From: an uncultured Pseudokineococcus sp.
GTDB lineage: Bacteria > Actinomycetota > Actinomycetes > Actinomycetales > Quadrisphaeraceae
Length of the DNA: 64,000 nucleotides
NCBI RefSeq assembly: GCF_947495735.1
Contig: NZ_CANMAA010000008.1
Location: forward strand, 98,976-162,975
Direction of reading: 5' to 3'
Positions within the stretch are counted from its first letter, which is position 1, and the number at the start of each line of letters is the position of its first letter. Below the pieces are notes generated by a model. That model had not been told where the DNA came from. It ran no database searches and saw only the letters and a program-made list of their open reading frames with translations. The position numbers and the translations under genes are program-made. This document shows, in pieces, positions 27,837-36,632 of the stretch.

Positions 27837-30254
27837 CTACCGCGCGGGGCGCCCCCGCTCCTGGGCGCCGCGCTCCTGGACGCCGCGGTCGAGGTCCGCC
27901 GCGAAGGAGGCCAGCCAGGACATCGGGGCGTTCCAGTTGACCGTGATCTCGTTGGTCGACCAGGACCCGATGTCGTCGACGTAGCAGAGCTGCGCCGCGC
28001 ACCCGCCGAGGATCGGTGCCGCCACCGGGTCGCCGGAGGTCGCGGCGCTCGAGTTCGGCCCGCCGGAGAGGGTCCCTGCGGGCGGGTGCGGCAGCGAGGG
28101 GTCCAGCTGGTGGGCGTACCACCGGCTGTGCTGGTTGCGGCTGTCGCGCTCGCCGTAGCCCGTGACGTAGCTCTGCGCCAGGGCGTTGCGCCCGAAGAGG
28201 TAGTCCATGCCGCGCAGCACGGCGTCGGCGTAGACCGCGTCCCCGGTGAGGTCGTACGCCGTCGCGACCACCTGGAGGTTGTTGGTGATCGCGCTGTTCG
28301 AGCCCCAGGCGTAGCGGTCGCCCTCGGGGGCGTAGGGCTGGCCGAACGGCTCGTCCCGCTGGGCGGCGACGTACCCGTCCGCGCCCTCGACCACGCTGGC
28401 CCGCACGCGCTCGCGGTCCGGGAGCGCGCTCGGCACCGTCGCGAGGTCGAGGCGCGCCAGCGCGGCGACGTCGCCCCACGCGAAGCCGTCGGCGCCGAAG
28501 ACGTCGCCGGTGTGGTGCGGCGAGGCCAGGACGTCCTCGGCGTAGGCGTCCTCGCCGGTCGTCAGGAACAGCTCGGCGGCCGCCCAGTAGAGCTCGTCGG
28601 TGACGTCGTCGTCGTCGTAGGGGCCGCTGCCCGGGTTCGGGTCGACCGAGGCGTCCGGGGCCGGGGCGTAGAGGTCCGGCTCCGCCTGCGCCGCGGCGTA
28701 CGCGGTCCGCGAGGCCTCGAGCAGCCGGTCGGCGAAGGCGGCGTCGTAGGGCCGCCACAGCCGCGCGCCCTGGGCGGCTGCTGCGGCCAGGTTCAGCCCC
28801 GCCGCGGTGGACGGGCGGTAGAGCCGGCGGGCCTGCGGGTCCTCGGCGGGCAGCATCGGCAGACCGGTCCAGTCGGCGTCCGCGACCTTGTGGTAAGCGA
28901 GCCCCGCGTGCTGCTGGCCCGCGGGGACCTGCATCTTGAGCATCCACTCGAGCTGCCAGCGCGCCTCGTCGAGCAGGTCCGGGACGCCGTTGCCGGCCTC
29001 CGGGATGCGCAGCGCGCCGTCGGCCAGGGCGCCGCGGTCGGCGGACGGCGCGGTGAGGCGTCGCTCCTGCTCCTGCATCAGCTGGGCCACCGCGATGCCG
29101 CCGTTGACGACGTACTTGCCGTGGTCGCCGGCGTCGTACCAGCCGCCCGTCACGTCGCGGGTGCCCTCGCACGTCCACGGCTCCCCGCCCTGGGCGACGT
29201 AGAGCTGCTGCGCGTCGTCGTCGAGCGGCAGGCACGGCACCGCGGCGTCGCCCTGGTTCGGCGCGACGCCGACGTGCCCGGCCTCCCGGCCGTAGCCGGG
29301 GGCCAGCTCGTCGGAGATCTCGATGCCGCTGCGGTTGGTGTAGAAGAACGTCTTCGCGTCGGTGCGCAGCGGCTCGTAGAGGTCCGCCGCGATGGTGAAG
29401 GGCTCGCTCGTCGCCCCGTCGGCGACGAGCGTGAAGCCCTCGCCGGAGACCGGGACGCGGCTGAGGTCGAGGGTGTGCACGTTCACGCCGGCGGTCGGGT
29501 CGACGCCCCGCGGGGTGGTGGTGCCCCGCGACAGGCGCCTCCCGTCGGCGCGGCGCAGCTCCCAGCGCACCGGCTCGGTCGACTCGGTGACGAGGGTGGC
29601 CTCCTTCGGGCCGCGCGGCAGGTACCCGAGCTGGTTGACCTTGAGGCGGGAGCCGGTGTCGGGCGCGTAGACGTCGGGCTCCGCGCCGCCGGTGAGGCTG
29701 ACGTCGTCGACGCACAGGCGGTAGGCGGCCGGGTTCGTGATGTCCTGCTGGACGGCCAGCTCGGCGGTGGCGTAGTCCTGCTCGGGCGTGAAGGTGGCCG
29801 AGGAGGTCGACGGCTCCGGGGTGAGGGCCAGCTTCTGCGCCGGGAGGAACTGCAGGTAGTTCAGGTCCGCCCCGGCCTGGACGACGACGCGCACGTTCGC
29901 CGCCGTCGCCGGCTCGGTGAGCGCCTCCATCGAGAGCCGGTACGTCTCCCCGGCCTCCAGCGGCACCTGCTGGGTGATGGCGGCGCTGTAGGGCCCGCTG
30001 CCGGCCGGCACGTCGACGCAGCCGCGGCCGTCCACGACCGACGCCGCGGGGTAGGCGTTCCAGCCCGCCAGGCCGTCGTCGAAGGAGCCGTTGCGCACCT
30101 GCTCGGCGCCGTCGGCGGCTCCGGCCGGCGCGGCGCCGACGGCGAGGCCGGTCGCCGCGAGCGCCGCGACGGCCAGGGCGGCGGTGGACCGGGTGGCGGT
30201 GGACCGGGTGGCGCTGGAGCGGGCGGGTGCGGGGTGCCGGGTGAGGCGCGTCAT
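27837..30254 (-). CDS. Secreted glycoside hydrolase family 9 cellulase
   Basis: Endo- or processive beta-1,4-glucanase of 805 residues. There is a signal peptide (cleavage after about residue 47, APAGAADG), a CBM4/9-type carbohydrate-binding domain (~50-190; NGSFDDGLAGW), a CelD_N Ig-like domain (~200-290; KVNQLGYLP) and a GH9 catalytic domain (~295-790). Catalytic Asp residues are in YDAGDHGKY (374-377), family signatures are QHSRWYAHQ and HPPAGTLSGG, and the acid Glu is in STNEITVNWNAP. The ATG at 30254 has AGAGGTCTCG upstream. It is the last gene of the ABC-importer operon, so it probably supplies the sugars that the importer takes up. Confidence 0.93.
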   Translation of the reverse strand: MTRLTRHPAPARSSATRSTATRSTAALAVAALAATGLAVGAAPAGAADGAEQVRNGSFDDGLAGWNAYPAASVVDGRGCVDVPAGSGPYSAAITQQVPLEAGETYRLSMEALTEPATAANVRVVVQAGADLNYLQFLPAQKLALTPEPSTSSATFTPEQDYATAELAVQQDITNPAAYRLCVDDVSLTGGAEPDVYAPDTGSRLKVNQLGYLPRGPKEATLVTESTEPVRWELRRADGRRLSRGTTTPRGVDPTAGVNVHTLDLSRVPVSGEGFTLVADGATSEPFTIAADLYEPLRTDAKTFFYTNRSGIEISDELAPGYGREAGHVGVAPNQGDAAVPCLPLDDDAQQLYVAQGGEPWTCEGTRDVTGGWYDAGDHGKYVVNGGIAVAQLMQEQERRLTAPSADRGALADGALRIPEAGNGVPDLLDEARWQLEWMLKMQVPAGQQHAGLAYHKVADADWTGLPMLPAEDPQARRLYRPSTAAGLNLAAAAAQGARLWRPYDAAFADRLLEASRTAYAAAQAEPDLYAPAPDASVDPNPGSGPYDDDDVTDELYWAAAELFLTTGEDAYAEDVLASPHHTGDVFGADGFAWGDVAALARLDLATVPSALPDRERVRASVVEGADGYVAAQRDEPFGQPYAPEGDRYAWGSNSAITNNLQVVATAYDLTGDAVYADAVLRGMDYLFGRNALAQSYVTGYGERDSRNQHSRWYAHQLDPSLPHPPAGTLSGGPNSSAATSGDPVAAPILGGCAAQLCYVDDIGSWSTNEITVNWNAPMSWLASFAADLDRGVQERGAQERGRPAR

Positions 30255-30322
30255 CGAGACCTCTCGGGTGGGTGCGGGGCGGGGCTGGTGGCGCGGGGTC
30301 GCGGCGCCGGAGCGGGGAGGCG

Positions 30323-31222
30323 TCAGCCCTTGACGGCGCCGGCGGTGATGCCGCCGACGATCTGCTTGCCGAAGACGGCGGTGACGAGGAGCAGCGGGAC
30401 CGTGGCGATGACGGTACCGGCGAGGATGACCGAGATGTCCGGCGTGTACCCCGCCCCGATGCCGGCGACGGCGACCTGGATGGTCGGGCTCTGCCGGACG
30501 ACGATGAAGGGCCACAGGAAGTCGTTCCACGACGCCATGAAGGCGAGGATCCCGAGGACGGCCATGCCGGGGCGGGCCAGCGGGAAGACGATGGAGAAGA
30601 CCGTGCGGTTCATCGACGCGCCGTCGACCCGCGCGGCCTCGATGAGCTCGTCCGGCAGCGCCTGGGAGATGTACTGGCGCATGAAGAAGACCCCGAAGGC
30701 GGTGACCGCCCCCGGGAGGATGACCGAGAGCAGGTTGTTGACGAGGCCCAGGCGGCTCATGACGACGTACAGCGGGATGATGCTGAGGGTCGGCGGGATC
30801 GTCAGCGTCGCCACCGTGATGCCGAAGAGCGCGTTCCGCCCGCGGAAGCTGCACTTGGCGAAGGCGAAGCCCGCGAGCGTGCAGAAGAAGATGGTGGTCG
30901 CGGTGACGGCCAGCGAGACGACCAGCGACCGTCCCAGGGCGGCGAACAGGTCCGCCTGCTCCAGCGCCAGCCGCATGTTCTCGAAGAGCTGCGGCCCGGG
31001 CAGCAGGGGCGGCGTGCCGTCGTAGAGGTCGGACGGGGAGTGCGAGCCCGCCACCAGGGAGTAGTAGAAGGGGAAGAGGAAGACGGCGGCCGTCAGCCCC
31101 AGCACGACGTAGGTGAGGGGGCCCGCCGCGTCCTCGGAGCGGCGCTTGCGGGTGCGCGGCTCGGGGGCGCCCGTCAGGGCGGGCGCGGCCGTGCGGACGT
31201 CGTCGACGGAGCCGGTGCTCAT
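30323..31222 (-). CDS. Carbohydrate ABC transporter permease (MalG type)
   Basis: Inner-membrane permease of 299 residues with six helices and the EAA loop around residue 195 (DELIEAARVDGASMNRTVFSI). It pairs with the upstream MalF-type permease, whose stop codon overlaps this ATG (ATGA). The first ~35 residues are a charged cytoplasmic lead. Followed by the GH9 gene after 68 bases. No ATPase gene is in this operon; a shared MsiK-type ATPase elsewhere is likely, as is usual for actinobacterial sugar importers. Confidence 0.92.
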   Translation of the reverse strand: MSTGSVDDVRTAAPALTGAPEPRTRKRRSEDAAGPLTYVVLGLTAAVFLFPFYYSLVAGSHSPSDLYDGTPPLLPGPQLFENMRLALEQADLFAALGRSLVVSLAVTATTIFFCTLAGFAFAKCSFRGRNALFGITVATLTIPPTLSIIPLYVVMSRLGLVNNLLSVILPGAVTAFGVFFMRQYISQALPDELIEAARVDGASMNRTVFSIVFPLARPGMAVLGILAFMASWNDFLWPFIVVRQSPTIQVAVAGIGAGYTPDISVILAGTVIATVPLLLVTAVFGKQIVGGITAGAVKG

Positions 31223-32247
31223 CGGGCGGCCTTCCGGGTCGAGGCGGTGCTGCGCCGGCCCAGGAGCGGCTGCCCCTTGTCGCGGGTGCGCAGCTGGGCG
31301 AGGCCGGCGTTGAGCAGGACCAGGAGGATGACGATGATCAGCGTGACGCAGGCGATGGCGGCGGCCCGCCCGAGGCGTCCCACCTCGAAGCCGGTCTCGT
31401 ACATGAACAGCGTCAGGACCTGGTACTGGCCCAGCGCGCCACCGCCCGCCCCGTTGCCGAAGAGGAAGGGCTCGGTGAACAGCTGGGTCGCCCCGATGGT
31501 GGACAGGACGATCGTGAACAGGATCGTCGGCCGCAGCCCGGGGATGGTCACGTGGAGGAACTGGCGGAAGCGGCTCGCGCCGTCGATGGCCGCGGCCTCG
31601 TAGAGGTCCTTGGGGATGGACTGCATCCCCGCCAGGTAGATGAGCGCGTTGTACCCGGTCCAGTGCCAGGTGACGATCACCGCGATCGCGATCTGGGCGG
31701 TCCAGTTGCCGGTCGTCCAGGAGATCGGGTCCAGGCCGAGGACGCCCAGGACCACGTTCACCAGGCCGCCCGCCGTGTTGGCGAAGATGGAGCCGAAGAC
31801 GAGCGTCGCGGCGACGAGGGAGGTGGCGTAGGGGACGATCATCGAGATGCGGAAGAAGGCCCGCACCTTCATGTTGAAGTTGAGCAGGTGGGCCAGCCCC
31901 AGGGCGAAGAGCAGCTGCGGAACCGTCGAGATGATCCCGATGGTGAGCGTCTTCCACAGCGAGTTGTAGAAGGCCTCGCTCTGGAACAGCCAGGCGTAGT
32001 TGTCCCAGCCGGCGAAGGTGGGCGACGAGCCGCCCAGGCGGTACTCGTGGAAGCTGATCCAGACCGTGTGCAGGAGCGGGAAGAGCCCGAAGGCGCCGAA
32101 GAGCAGGAAGAACGGCGCGATGTAGGCGTAGGGCGCGTTCCGGTAGGCCCGGCCGGATCGCCGCGAGCTGCGTGCCGAGGACGGCGGGCTGTCGCCTCCC
32201 GCCCCGGCGCGGGTCACCTCGGTCGTCGTCGGTGCGTGGACCGCCAT
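31219..32247 (-). CDS. Carbohydrate ABC transporter permease (MalF type)
   Basis: Inner-membrane permease of 342 residues: a cytoplasmic lead (~1-40), then six or more helices (APFFLLFGAFGLFPLLHTVW is the first) and the EAA loop KDLYEAAAIDGASRFRQFL near residue 225. Forms the channel with the MalG-type partner. It is separated from the binding-protein gene by a strong hairpin, which would lower its expression relative to that protein. Confidence 0.92.
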   Translation of the reverse strand: MAVHAPTTTEVTRAGAGGDSPPSSARSSRRSGRAYRNAPYAYIAPFFLLFGAFGLFPLLHTVWISFHEYRLGGSSPTFAGWDNYAWLFQSEAFYNSLWKTLTIGIISTVPQLLFALGLAHLLNFNMKVRAFFRISMIVPYATSLVAATLVFGSIFANTAGGLVNVVLGVLGLDPISWTTGNWTAQIAIAVIVTWHWTGYNALIYLAGMQSIPKDLYEAAAIDGASRFRQFLHVTIPGLRPTILFTIVLSTIGATQLFTEPFLFGNGAGGGALGQYQVLTLFMYETGFEVGRLGRAAAIACVTLIIVILLVLLNAGLAQLRTRDKGQPLLGRRSTASTRKAAR

Positions 32248-32330
32248 GTTCGCTCTCTTCGTCGCTCGGTCGCCTGGGCGGGGTGGGGGTTGGACGCGGC
32301 GGTGCCCCTCACGCGGTCGTGGGGACGGCG

Positions 32331-32368
32331 CGACGGGTGGCCCCCCGGGGTCGGGGGGCCACCCGTCG
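32331..32368 (-). terminator. Intra-operon hairpin after the binding-protein gene
   Basis: A 16-bp perfect stem (32331-32346 with 32353-32368; arm CGACGGGTGGCCCCCC) with a 6-base loop begins 10 bases after the binding-protein stop and before the permease genes. It probably acts as a partial terminator or mRNA stabiliser, giving more binding protein than permease. Confidence 0.7.
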
Positions 32369-32377
32369 GTGCGGTCG

Positions 32378-33694
32378 TCAGCCGACCTGGTCCTCGATGG
32401 TGCTCGAGGCGCTCTCCCAGGCGTCGGCGGGCGAGACGCCGTTGGCCTCGACCGTGACCAGCGCCTCGGTCAGCGCGATGTCGATCGCCCCGTCGTCGAC
32501 GCCCAGCGGCTGGGCGGGAGCGGCCTGCGCGGAGGCGGAGAAGATCTGGCCGATGGGCGCGCCGCTGAAGTACTCGTCCGTGACGTCCTGGATCTGCTCC
32601 TGCGCGACGGTGTTCGAGGGGAAGGCGAGGCCGGCCTCGAACTCGGTCTTCTCAGCCTCGGCGCTGGTCAGGAAGGCGGCCAGGTCCGCGGCGGCGGCGG
32701 CGTTCTCGCTGTCCCGCGGGATCGCCAGGAAGGAGCCGCCCCAGTTGCCGCCCAGGCCCTCGGGCAGGGGGATGGCCGACCAGTTGCCGGCGTTCTCCTC
32801 ACCGGCCTGCTGCTTGATGTAGCCGAGCATCCAGGCCGGGCAGGCGATCGTCGCGAAGTCCCCGGTGCTCATGGCCGTGTTCCACTCCGGGGAGAACTGG
32901 TCGAGCCCCGCCGTCAGGCCCTGCGCGGCGACGGCCGCCGCCCGGTCGAAGGCGGGCTTGACGGTCTCGTTGGTGTCCCAGGTCGGGTTGCCCTCCTCGT
33001 CGTAGTTGCGCACCGGCTCCACCGAGGTGAGCAGCCGGTAGTACCCGCTGGCGGAGTCCGTCCAGGCGTCGCCGCCGGTGGCCTCCTGGTACTGCTGGCC
33101 CAGCGACTCGTAGGCGTCCCAGTCGGTGACCTGGGCCGCGAGCTCCTCCGAGGTGGAGGGCAGGCCGGCCTCCTCGAGCTTGTCGCTGCGGAAGCAGATG
33201 GCCATGGGTCCGGAGTCCGTCGGCATGCCGAGGACGGCGCCGTCCTCCGTGGTGATCGCCCCGACGGCGGCCTCGGTCTCCTCGCTGAGCTGGTCGGCGA
33301 ACTCGGTGTCGTTGACGTCGAGCCACACGTCCTGCTGCTGGCTCGTCACGAGGGCGGCGCGGCTGATCTCGAGCGGCTGGATGTCGGCGAGCCCGGAGCC
33401 GGAGTTGATCTTCGTGGCGAGCGCCGTCCAGTAGTCGGGCTCCTGCTGCACCTCGGAGAACTCGATGGTGACGTTCGGGTGCTCCTCCCGGTACTGGTCG
33501 AGCAGCCCGGCCTTGTCGTAGTTGGCGAAGATCCCGCCGAAGGAGTCGACCGTGATGGTGACCTCCTCGTCGGGGTCGGCGGTCCCCACGGGGCCCGAGC
33601 TGGCCTCGGAGCCCCCGCAGGCGCCGAGGCCGAGCGACGCCACGCTGACCGCCGCGACGGCGAGCACGGCCTTCCGGGAACGAGCTGAGAACAC
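32378..33694 (-). CDS. Sugar-binding lipoprotein of an ABC importer
   Basis: Extracellular solute-binding protein (family 1) of 438 residues anchored by a lipobox, LGLGACGG, with Cys near residue 26. The mature part has the usual two-lobe features (TITVDSFGGIFANYD, LGYIKQQAGEENAG, PLPEGLGGNWGGSFLAIP). GTG at 33694 is preceded by GAGGAGTCCCAC and gives a proper signal peptide; the longer upstream frame does not. Linked to two permeases and a GH9 cellulase, so cello-oligosaccharide or another beta-glucan fragment is the probable ligand, though this is inferred from context. Confidence 0.9.
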   Translation of the reverse strand: MFSARSRKAVLAVAAVSVASLGLGACGGSEASSGPVGTADPDEEVTITVDSFGGIFANYDKAGLLDQYREEHPNVTIEFSEVQQEPDYWTALATKINSGSGLADIQPLEISRAALVTSQQQDVWLDVNDTEFADQLSEETEAAVGAITTEDGAVLGMPTDSGPMAICFRSDKLEEAGLPSTSEELAAQVTDWDAYESLGQQYQEATGGDAWTDSASGYYRLLTSVEPVRNYDEEGNPTWDTNETVKPAFDRAAAVAAQGLTAGLDQFSPEWNTAMSTGDFATIACPAWMLGYIKQQAGEENAGNWSAIPLPEGLGGNWGGSFLAIPRDSENAAAAADLAAFLTSAEAEKTEFEAGLAFPSNTVAQEQIQDVTDEYFSGAPIGQIFSASAQAAPAQPLGVDDGAIDIALTEALVTVEANGVSPADAWESASSTIEDQVG

Positions 33695-33710
33695 GTGGGA
33701 CTCCTCACGG

Positions 33711-33727
33711 ACCTCCCGTCGGGAGGT
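33711..33727. promoter_or_regulatory. Inverted repeat in the leader of the binding-protein gene
   Basis: ACCTCCCGTCGGGAGGT has 8-bp perfect arms around one base, 16 bases upstream of the GTG. It may be a second regulatory site or an mRNA hairpin close to the ribosome-binding site. The rest of the 462-base spacer (33695-34156) holds no gene I can support. Confidence 0.45.
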
Positions 33728-34004
33728 CGATCGTCGTTGATCGAGTACTGCAGAGCCTCGGCGCAGCGCGCTCGCCGTGGGGCCCTGGCCGCCCGGGGCC
33801 GGATCGGACTCCGGGGCCGCCAGGTCTCCTCGGCCGCGGACCGACCGAGGACCTGCGTGGAGCTGGGAGAAGCACGTCTCGACTGGCCGCACCAGCCGTC
33901 GCCCGTGAGGGGGCGCCCGAGGTCGTCAGCACCGATGCCTGGTGCGGTCGGACCGGCGTCCGGGAGCCTCCTCCGGCCGAGATCGTCGTCGATCAGAGCG
34001 GTCG

Positions 34005-34030
34005 ATCGCGTGGAAGCGCTTCCACGCGAT
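34005..34030. promoter_or_regulatory. LacI-family operator for the sugar-uptake operon
   Basis: A perfect 26-bp palindrome with core TGGAAGCGCTTCCA (34011-34024). It resembles the CebR operator TGGGAGCGCTCCCA and other LacI-family sites with a central CG. It stands between the lacI-type gene and the binding-protein gene, about 310 bases before the latter's start, implying a long leader. Confidence 0.75.
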
Positions 34031-34156
34031 GGGGAGACTGTGTGCCAGGTCCTGCACGGCTGTCAAGAGGCGTCCCGCGGCCCCTGCGGGCGGTGCAGGG
34101 GGCGGTGCAGGGGGGCGGGCGGGCGGTCGGTGCGGGGTCCGCGCGAGCGGGGCAGC

Positions 34157-35221
34157 TCAGGCCGAGTCGCGGACGACGAGCCGGGCGGGGAGCAGCGCGC
34201 GGCCCCGGGAGGCCGGGACCCCGCCGTCCAGGGCGGTGACGACCATGGTGGCCATCTCGCGTCCCAGCTCCTCGAGGGGCTGGCGGACCGTCGTGAGCGC
34301 GGGCTGGACGGCGGTGGCGAGCGGGATGTCGTCGTAGCCGACGACGGCGACGTCCTCGGGGACGCGGAGGCCGCGCTCGCGCAGCAGGGTCAGGGCGCCG
34401 ACCGCCATGAGGTCGTTCGAGGCGAAGACGCCGTCCAGGTCGGGCATCCGCGCCAGCAGCTCGGCCGTCGCCCGGTGCCCGCCCGCCGTCGTGTAGTCGC
34501 CCTCGGCGACGAGCGCGGTGACCTCCGCGGGCGTCCCCCGCGCGTCCTCCTGGCCACGACCGGCGCCGTCGTCGAGAGCGCGGCGCCAGCCGGCGAGCCG
34601 GTCCTGCGAGCTGGCCATGTCCGGCGGCCCCGTGACGAGCCCGAGCCGGCGGCAGCCGCGGTCCAGGAGGTGCTGCGTCGCGAGCCGCCCGCCGTCGACG
34701 TTGTCGGTGTCCACGTGGGGGAGGTCCTCGCCCACGCCCGACGGCGGGCGACCGGCCAGCACCACGGGGACGCCGCGCTCGCGCAGCCGCGCCGGTGCCG
34801 TCTCGCCCCCGTGCGCGGAGAGGAACATCGCGGCGTCCAGGTGCCCGCCGGCGGCGTAGCGCACCAGCTGCTCGCGGTCCGCCTCGCCGGCGACGACCGC
34901 GAACAGCAGCTGGCGGCGGCTGGCCGCGACGACCCGGTGGACGCCCTTGAGCACCGTCGCGAAGAACGGGTCGGAGAAGAACCGCTCCTCCTGCTCGCAG
35001 ACGACGAAGGCGACGGCGTCGCTGCGCCGCGTGACGAGCATGCGGGCCGCGCCGTTGGGCACGTAGGACAGCGAGGCCGCGGCGCGCAGGACGCGGTCAC
35101 GGGCGCTCTCGCTGACGCGGGGAGAGCCGGTCAGGACCCGGCTGGCGGTCGCGCGGGAGACGCCGGCGGCGAGGGCCACCGCGTCGAGCGTCGCGGACGT
35201 CCGTCCGTCCTCGACGCTCAT
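34157..35221 (-). CDS. LacI-family transcriptional repressor
   Basis: A 354-residue regulator with an N-terminal LacI helix-turn-helix (~10-60; TLDAVALAAGVSRATASRVL) and a periplasmic-binding-protein-like sensor domain (~70-350; VTGPPDMASSQDRLAGW, GVFASNDLMAVGAL, VVGYDDIPLATAVQP). It is upstream of and in the same direction as the sugar ABC/GH9 operon, with a perfect LacI-type palindrome just beyond its stop codon. It most likely represses that operon until an oligosaccharide binds. ATG at 35221 has GGAGGAGGTCCC before it. Confidence 0.92.
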   Translation of the reverse strand: MSVEDGRTSATLDAVALAAGVSRATASRVLTGSPRVSESARDRVLRAAASLSYVPNGAARMLVTRRSDAVAFVVCEQEERFFSDPFFATVLKGVHRVVAASRRQLLFAVVAGEADREQLVRYAAGGHLDAAMFLSAHGGETAPARLRERGVPVVLAGRPPSGVGEDLPHVDTDNVDGGRLATQHLLDRGCRRLGLVTGPPDMASSQDRLAGWRRALDDGAGRGQEDARGTPAEVTALVAEGDYTTAGGHRATAELLARMPDLDGVFASNDLMAVGALTLLRERGLRVPEDVAVVGYDDIPLATAVQPALTTVRQPLEELGREMATMVVTALDGGVPASRGRALLPARLVVRDSA

Positions 35222-35271
35222 GGGACCTCCTCCGCCGCCGACCGGTGCACCGCCGGGAGTATGGCGCCCCC

Positions 35272-35389
35272 GCGGCGGTGGGCCCCGCCACCGGCTCAGC
35301 GGGCACGACGAAGGCCCGGTGCGCATCGCAGCGGCGGTGGGCCCCGCCACCGGCTCAGCGGGCACGACGAAGGCCCGGTGCGCATCGCA
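35272..35389. repeat. 59-bp tandem duplication
   Basis: Two identical adjacent copies (35272-35330 and 35331-35389) beginning gcggcggtgggccccgccac. Only the second copy is followed by the sequence that completes the hairpin at 35372-35396, so the first copy holds only half of the terminator stem. Found in the spacer between the lacI start and the DUF3618 gene end; nothing else is seen in 35222-35415. Confidence 0.95.
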
Positions 35390-35396
35390 CCGGGCC
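35372..35396 (-). terminator. Terminator of the stress-protein operon
   Basis: An 11-bp perfect stem, GGCCCGGTGCG with CGCACCGGGCC, and a 3-base loop, about 20 bases after the DUF3618 gene stop on the minus strand. It also insulates the lacI-type gene that follows. Confidence 0.65.
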
Positions 35397-35415
35397 CTCG
35401 TCGGGGATCGTCAGG

Positions 35416-36159
35416 TCAGCGCTGCTGGCGCACGTCCTGCGCCTTGCCCTGCGCCTGGCCCTTGACGTCCTGGGCCTGGCCCTGGGCCTCGCCCTTGACG
35501 TCCTGCGCGCGGCTCTGGGCCTCGCCCTTGACGTCCTGGGCGCGGTCCCGGGCCTCGCCCTTGACGTCCTGGGCGCGGCTCTGGGCCTCGTCCTTGACCT
35601 CCTGGGCGCCGCTCTGGGCCGTGTCCTTGACGGACTGCGCGGCCTCCTGAGCGGGCTGCTTGAGGTCCTGCGCGATCTCCTGGCCCTGGCTCTTCAGGTC
35701 CTGGACGAGCGGCTGGGCCTTCTGCTTCGCGGTCTCGGCGAGCTCCTGCTCCTTGCGGCTGGTGGGGATGAGCCCCGCCGCGAGGAGGCCGGCGCCGAAG
35801 GCGACCAGGCCGGCCGCGAACGGGTTGCCCCGGGTGCGGCTGGCGGCCTCGTGCGGCGCCGACGTCACGGCGTCGCGAGCGCTGGAGGCCGCGTCGCCGG
35901 CGCTGTCGCGCAGGTCGGACGCCGTGCCGCTGGCGCTGTCGCCCGCGGAGTGGGCGGAGTCGCTGACGTCGTGGGCCTTGCCCATGACGCGCTCCTTCAG
36001 GTCGTTGACGCGGCCCTTGGCGTCGCTCTTGACCTTGTCCACCTGGCGGTTCGCCTGGACCTTGGGGTTGGCCTCGTAGCTGAGCTCGTCCACGTCCGCG
36101 CTCAGCGATGCTCGCGTGCGCTCGATCTCGGCGCGGATCTCTTCCGGGCTCTGGCTCAT
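35416..36159 (-). CDS. DUF3618 protein with LEA-like 11-residue repeats
   Basis: A 247-residue protein. The N-terminus (~1-50) matches DUF3618 (SPEEIRAEIERTRASLSADVDEL), a single membrane helix lies at ~112-130 (NPFAAGLVAFGAGLLAAGL), and the C-terminal ~95 residues are six 11-residue repeats of the form AQDVKGEAQSR, predicted as an amphipathic, hydrophilic helix like group-3 LEA proteins. Function is unknown; membrane-surface or desiccation protection is possible. Its ATG overlaps the stop of the upstream gene (ATGA). The repeats are seen as 33-bp DNA repeats at 35455-35620. Confidence 0.85.
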   Translation of the reverse strand: MSQSPEEIRAEIERTRASLSADVDELSYEANPKVQANRQVDKVKSDAKGRVNDLKERVMGKAHDVSDSAHSAGDSASGTASDLRDSAGDAASSARDAVTSAPHEAASRTRGNPFAAGLVAFGAGLLAAGLIPTSRKEQELAETAKQKAQPLVQDLKSQGQEIAQDLKQPAQEAAQSVKDTAQSGAQEVKDEAQSRAQDVKGEARDRAQDVKGEAQSRAQDVKGEAQGQAQDVKGQAQGKAQDVRQQR

Positions 36160-36632
36160 CGGTTTGCCTCCTCGTGCCCCTTGACGGCGTTCGGGATCTT
36201 CTGGAGGGACTGCTGCGTCTGGGGCAGGCCCTTGGTCTTGTTGAGCTCCTTGCGCCCGACCGCGGCCAGGACGCCGGCGATGACGGCCCAGAGGATCGCC
36301 ACCACGAGGCCGGACCAGGCGTAGCCGATGGCGTTGCCGAGGCCCCACCACAGGGCGATCGAGAGGAACAGGAGCACGAAGTGCCCCGCCACACCCGCAC
36401 CGGCGAGCATCCCGGCGCCCTTGCCCGCGTGGGCCGCGGACTCCTTCGCCTCGGCCTTGGCCAGGGCGACCTCCTGGCGCATGAGCGTGGAGATGTCCGT
36501 CGTGACCGCGCTCAGCAGCTCCCCGAGGGAACGGTGGTCGTCACCGGCGGGACCGGGCGTGGGCGGGCCCACGGGGTGCGAGCCCTCGGCGTACGAGCCC
36601 GCGGTGGGCGAGCCCCCTGCGGGGGCGCTCAC
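36156..36632 (-). CDS. Putative holin-superfamily III / DUF1469 membrane protein
   Basis: A 158-residue protein with a Gly/Pro-rich lead (~1-32), a conserved amphipathic segment (SLGELLSAVTTDISTLMRQE), and two membrane helices (~75-95 and ~102-125). The segment LMRQEVALAKAEAKE is typical of the actinobacterial phage-holin-like family, which is chromosomal and not tied to phage. The GTG start and the stop both overlap the neighbouring genes by four bases, so the three proteins are co-translated and probably work together at the membrane. Confidence 0.8.
   Translation of the reverse strand: MSAPAGGSPTAGSYAEGSHPVGPPTPGPAGDDHRSLGELLSAVTTDISTLMRQEVALAKAEAKESAAHAGKGAGMLAGAGVAGHFVLLFLSIALWWGLGNAIGYAWSGLVVAILWAVIAGVLAAVGRKELNKTKGLPQTQQSLQKIPNAVKGHEEANR

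Noticed and set aside
24505..27984. Long plus-strand frame of about 1160 codons over the cyclase genes
   Set aside because: Low-complexity Arg/Gly/Pro sequence in the wrong frame of two recognisable GGDEF genes.
35272..35389. CRISPR-like repeat
   Set aside because: Only two directly joined identical copies with no spacers; it is a tandem duplication.
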